Positions 63,266-64,000 of a DNA stretch of 64,000 nt are shown here, piece by piece. A program made the position numbers and the translations under genes. The notes under the pieces were generated by a model that saw nothing but the letters and a program-made list of their open reading frames with translations, was not told where the DNA came from and did not search any database. Position 1 is the stretch's first letter, and each line of letters opens with the position of its first letter. The stretch is from Oscillospiraceae bacterium (lineage in GTDB: Bacteria > Bacillota > Clostridia > Oscillospirales > Ruminococcaceae): contig JAFRUS010000103.1 in assembly GCA_017438745.1 (NCBI GenBank), positions 1 through 64,000 of the forward strand, written 5' to 3'.

Positions 63266-63279
63266 TAGAGGTGTAAAAA

Positions 63280-64000
63280 ATGATCAAAGAAGCAATAGTA
63301 AAGATAGTAAATAAAGAAGACCTCACCTATGATGAGGCATATGCAGTAATTTCAGAGATAATGTCAGGTAAAACGACTCCTACACAGAATGCGGCATTTC
63401 TCTCAGCGCTTTCAACCAAGAGCACAAAGGCTGAAACAATAGACGAGATCACAGGCTGCGCAGCAGCAATGCGTGATGCTGCAACAAAGTTCGAAAACGA
63501 CGATGATCTTTTCGAGATCGTAGGTACAGGCGGCGACAACTCGAACAGTTTCAATATTTCAACGACTTCAGCAATGGTCATCGCAGCTTCAGGCGTACTC
63601 GTTTCAAAGCACGGCAACCGCGCTGCTTCTTCAAAGTCCGGTACAGCTGACTGTCTCGAAGCACTCGGCGTAAACATCGCTCTTGATACTGACAAGTGCC
63701 GTGAACTTCTCGACAAGGCTGGTTTCTGCTTCTTCTTTGCGCAGAAGTACCACACATCAATGAAGTACGTTGCCCCTATAAGAAAGGAACTCGGTTTCCG
63801 TACAGTATTCAACATTCTCGGACCTCTTACAAACCCTGCCTGCCCGAAGCATCATCTTCTGGGCGTTTATGACGGCGTTCTCCTCGAACCTGTTGCCGAA
63901 GTTCTCATGAAACTCGGTTCGAAAAACGGTATGGTAGTATTCGGAACAGACAAACTCGATGAGATCTCACTCAGCTCTCCTACAAAGGTATGCGAATACA
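63280..64000 (+). CDS. trpD: Anthranilate phosphoribosyltransferase (partial, runs off the window)
   Basis: At least 240 residues are seen. The enzyme transfers phosphoribosyl from PRPP to anthranilate. It begins with a helical domain, then [18 protein letters not shown] (PRPP-binding GTGGD motif), [21 protein letters not shown] and [11 protein letters not shown], all typical. It starts 14 bases after the trpG stop, with GAGGTG before ATG 63280. The C-terminal third lies beyond the window. Confidence 0.95.
   Translation, partial: MIKEAIVKIVNKEDLTYDEAYAVISEIMSGKTTPTQNAAFLSALSTKSTKAETIDEITGCAAAMRDAATKFENDDDLFEIVGTGGDNSNSFNISTTSAMVIAASGVLVSKHGNRAASSKSGTADCLEALGVNIALDTDKCRELLDKAGFCFFFAQKYHTSMKYVAPIRKELGFRTVFNILGPLTNPACPKHHLLGVYDGVLLEPVAEVLMKLGSKNGMVVFGTDKLDEISLSSPTKVCEY

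Overview
The window reads as chromosomal DNA of a fibre-degrading Ruminococcus, most like R. flavefaciens. The evidence is a run of secreted cohesin and dockerin proteins (a cellulosome scaffoldin cluster), dockerin-bearing enzymes, a GH26/GH130 mannan pair, Firmicutes-type consensus promoters with 17-base spacers, strong AGGAGG ribosome binding sites and a tryptophan T-box. The species is inferred; no database was searched. Layout: 1-380 holds the 3' end of a 5S rRNA gene and three tRNA genes. 499-15708 is mostly housekeeping: HAD phosphatase, VanZ-like protein, TelA/YceG stress pair, Dabb protein, CLC channel, dusB, polA-rimI-tsaD, a CorC/HlyC-type protein and GtrA. 15709-27260 is the scaffoldin cluster: two small cohesin-plus-dockerin adaptors, a three-module protein with a C-terminal dockerin, a wall-anchored ScaE-like protein, a further dockerin protein, a polytopic GT-C-like membrane protein and a last dockerin protein. 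27340-39150 holds ttcA, the membrane-anchored GH26 and cytosolic GH130, IreB, mazG-HU-rqcP, trpS, an aminotransferase and a HipA-like kinase. 39280-49210 is an A+T-rich accessory island. It carries a secreted dockerin protein ending in a CdiA-type nuclease toxin with an immunity gene, a GH11 xylanase with dockerin, a complete type III (ToxIN/CptIN-like) toxin-antitoxin locus with pseudoknot RNA repeats, two tandem HTH/ankyrin-like paralogues with a tiny Tyr/Trp/Asp-rich protein, three copies of a 65-70 base double-hairpin element and an orphan small-RNA transcription unit. 49357-60779 holds ychF, a radical SAM/SPASM enzyme next to a secreted dockerin protein made of seven exact-length 19-residue repeats, a CBM-like/coiled-coil protein, and a 2226-residue wall protein with 14 CnaB2 (SpyCatcher-like) modules. 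60885-64000 is the start of the trp operon (promoter, T-box, trpE, trpG, partial trpD). How the parts fit: the scaffoldins, wall-anchored proteins and dockerin enzymes form a cell-surface fibre-degrading machine. GH26 would cut mannan outside the cell and GH130 would phosphorolyse the products inside. The most novel points are two proteins that seem to put non-enzymatic cargo on the dockerin system: a polymorphic nuclease toxin, and a repeat protein that is the likely substrate of a radical SAM peptide-modifying enzyme.
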